Source: Rubrobacter sp. (GTDB lineage: Bacteria > Actinomycetota > Rubrobacteria > Rubrobacterales > Rubrobacteraceae). Taken from it: a stretch of 6,512 bases of DNA. The notes under the pieces are model-generated. The model was not told the origin of the DNA and ran no database searches. It saw only the letters and a list, made by a program, of their open reading frames with translations. Shown here piece by piece: positions 5,846 to 6,512 of this stretch. Location of the stretch: contig JACDGB010000107.1 of assembly GCA_013815485.1 (NCBI GenBank), positions 1-6,512 on the forward strand. The letters are read 5' to 3'. The first letter of the stretch is position 1. The number at the start of each line of letters is the position of its first letter. The translations under genes and the position numbers were made by a program.

Positions 5846-6445
5846 CTATCCCGCCGACTGGCCGATCAACTGGAAGGCCAGCCACGTGCCACCCCCTCCC
5901 ACCAGCACGCCGAGCGCCAACTCGAAGGGCGTGTGTCGCCCGAGTATGGTGCGCGCCCACCACACGAGCGGGATAAGGACGAGGGCCGGAGACCCCCACA
6001 GTCCGAACACGAAGAGGAGACACATCGCCACGCCCGAGACGCCCGCCGCGTGCAGGGACAGGTTGACCGCGGGCGAGAGCACGGCGAAGAGCGCCGTGGC
6101 GAGGGCGTAGGAGAGAAGGACGGCCCGCAGCGTGGCGGGCGCGTCAAGCAACGTCACCACGAGAAAGGCCCCGGCGTGAAGCGCGGCGACGACGCGCAGA
6201 GGCCCGACGCGCTCGGTCCGCGGGATGCGGCGCGGGTCGCGGACCTTGCCAGAGCGGGTGAGAAAGAGAAGATAGAGCAGAGAGAGGCCACTCGTCAGAG
6301 AAGCGCAGAGAAGCGCCCAGAGGAGGCCCGAAACGCCTGCCGAGGCCACGCCCACCAGGAAAAATAGCGGGACCGCCATGAGGGGAAGGCGGGTGGCGGC
6401 GGAGACGATCTCGGCCATCCTTTCGGTTATCCTGGTAGTCATCAC
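5846..6445 (-). CDS. PAP2-like integral membrane phosphatase homologue (199 aa)
   Basis: This is a polytopic membrane protein of about six segments with the layout of small PAP2-type (phosphatidic acid phosphatase 2) proteins. These remove phosphate from lipid or prenyl phosphates at the membrane. The visible signature residues are S130-x-H132 in NLSLHAAG, and R165-x5-H171-x3-E175 in RTILGRHTPFE. The second matches the family's R-x5-H-x3-D motif with Asp replaced by Glu. K67 in SGKVRDPRRIPR is a candidate for the first motif, but K-x6-RP is not exact. The start is uncertain: GTG at 6445 is followed at once by ATG at 6442, neither has a ribosome binding site, and ATG at 6418 is another choice. 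A TAGACT hexamer at 6458-6453 lies seven bases before the GTG and fits a leaderless transcript. The frame stays open upstream to the edge without another ATG. Phosphatase activity is inferred. Confidence 0.75.
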   Translation of the reverse strand: MMTTRITERMAEIVSAATRLPLMAVPLFFLVGVASAGVSGLLWALLCASLTSGLSLLYLLFLTRSGKVRDPRRIPRTERVGPLRVVAALHAGAFLVVTLLDAPATLRAVLLSYALATALFAVLSPAVNLSLHAAGVSGVAMCLLFVFGLWGSPALVLIPLVWWARTILGRHTPFELALGVLVGGGGTWLAFQLIGQSAG

Positions 6446-6452
6446 GGGGAGC

Positions 6453-6458
6453 AGTCTA
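6453..6458 (-). promoter_or_regulatory. Possible -10 for a leaderless PAP2-like transcript
   Basis: TAGACT on the minus strand fits the actinobacterial TAnnnT pattern. It is followed by seven bases and then the GTG at 6445, so the mRNA could begin at the start codon. This would explain the lack of a ribosome binding site. No clear -35 is seen, and a hexamer of this kind is frequent by chance. Confidence 0.3.
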
Positions 6459-6459
6459 C

Positions 6460-6512
6460 ATGGAGGTGGTTTGCGTGACGTTTGCCAGGACTGTGATGCA
6501 AAATATCGAGAC
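6460..6512 (+). CDS. Start of a divergent gene, running off the right edge
   Basis: An open plus-strand frame begins at ATG 6460 or, in the same frame, GTG 6475 and stays open to the window end. From 6460 it reads MEVVCVTFARTVMQNIE. Both starts have a good ribosome binding site: GGGGAG (6446-6451) eight bases before the ATG, and GGAGG (6462-6466) eight bases before the GTG. With 17 codons visible I cannot name the product. If the ATG is used, only 14 bases separate it from the GTG of the minus-strand gene, leaving no room for conventional promoters; the GTG at 6475 gives more space. It may be a chance frame. Confidence 0.4.
   Translation, partial: MEVVCVTFARTVMQNIE

Overview
The window looks like chromosomal DNA from a GC-rich bacterium. 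High GC in coding third positions, tRNA genes without an encoded CCA, a terminator-like stem without a strong T-run and a terpenoid enzyme of a type known from Mycobacterium all suggest an actinobacterial lineage, perhaps Rubrobacter-like. This placement is an impression, not a proof. No insertion sequence, phage gene, CRISPR array or rRNA was seen.

Layout. Bases 1-171 hold no gene I can name. Two plus-strand tRNA genes follow, tRNA-Val(CAC) at 172-243 and tRNA-Ala(CGC) at 324-396, the second with a good promoter. Converging on them, 445-3717 on the minus strand encodes a 1,090-residue membrane hybrid histidine kinase: six membrane segments, two PAS domains, HisKA, HATPase, two receivers and HPt. 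It is a complete phosphorelay on one chain, with no output regulator beside it. A 546-base divergent intergenic region (3718-4263) separates it from the plus-strand pair at 4264-5247 and 5306-5707. A GC-rich hairpin follows, then a convergent minus-strand PAP2-like membrane protein (5846-6445). A divergent plus-strand reading frame with good ribosome binding sites starts at 6460 or 6475 and leaves the window.

The most interesting gene is 4264-5247. Its product resembles, along almost its whole length, the Mycobacterium tuberculosis enzyme Rv3378c. That enzyme has a cis-prenyltransferase fold and acts on tuberculosinyl diphosphate to give tuberculosinol or tuberculosinyl adenosine. The comparison is from memory, but the shared motifs are long and in order. 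Two features set this copy apart. The aspartate of the PFDGTRRW motif, reported as essential in Rv3378c, is asparagine (N40), and the protein ends in a CxCxxCC tail. No class II diterpene cyclase is present here to make a substrate.

Working together: the small exported protein follows the terpenoid-type gene by 58 bases and is probably co-transcribed. The PAP2-like protein could act on prenyl or lipid phosphates, which would suit a prenyl-diphosphate enzyme nearby, but it is in a separate convergent unit and the link is speculative. The kinase and the tRNA genes look like ordinary unrelated neighbours.
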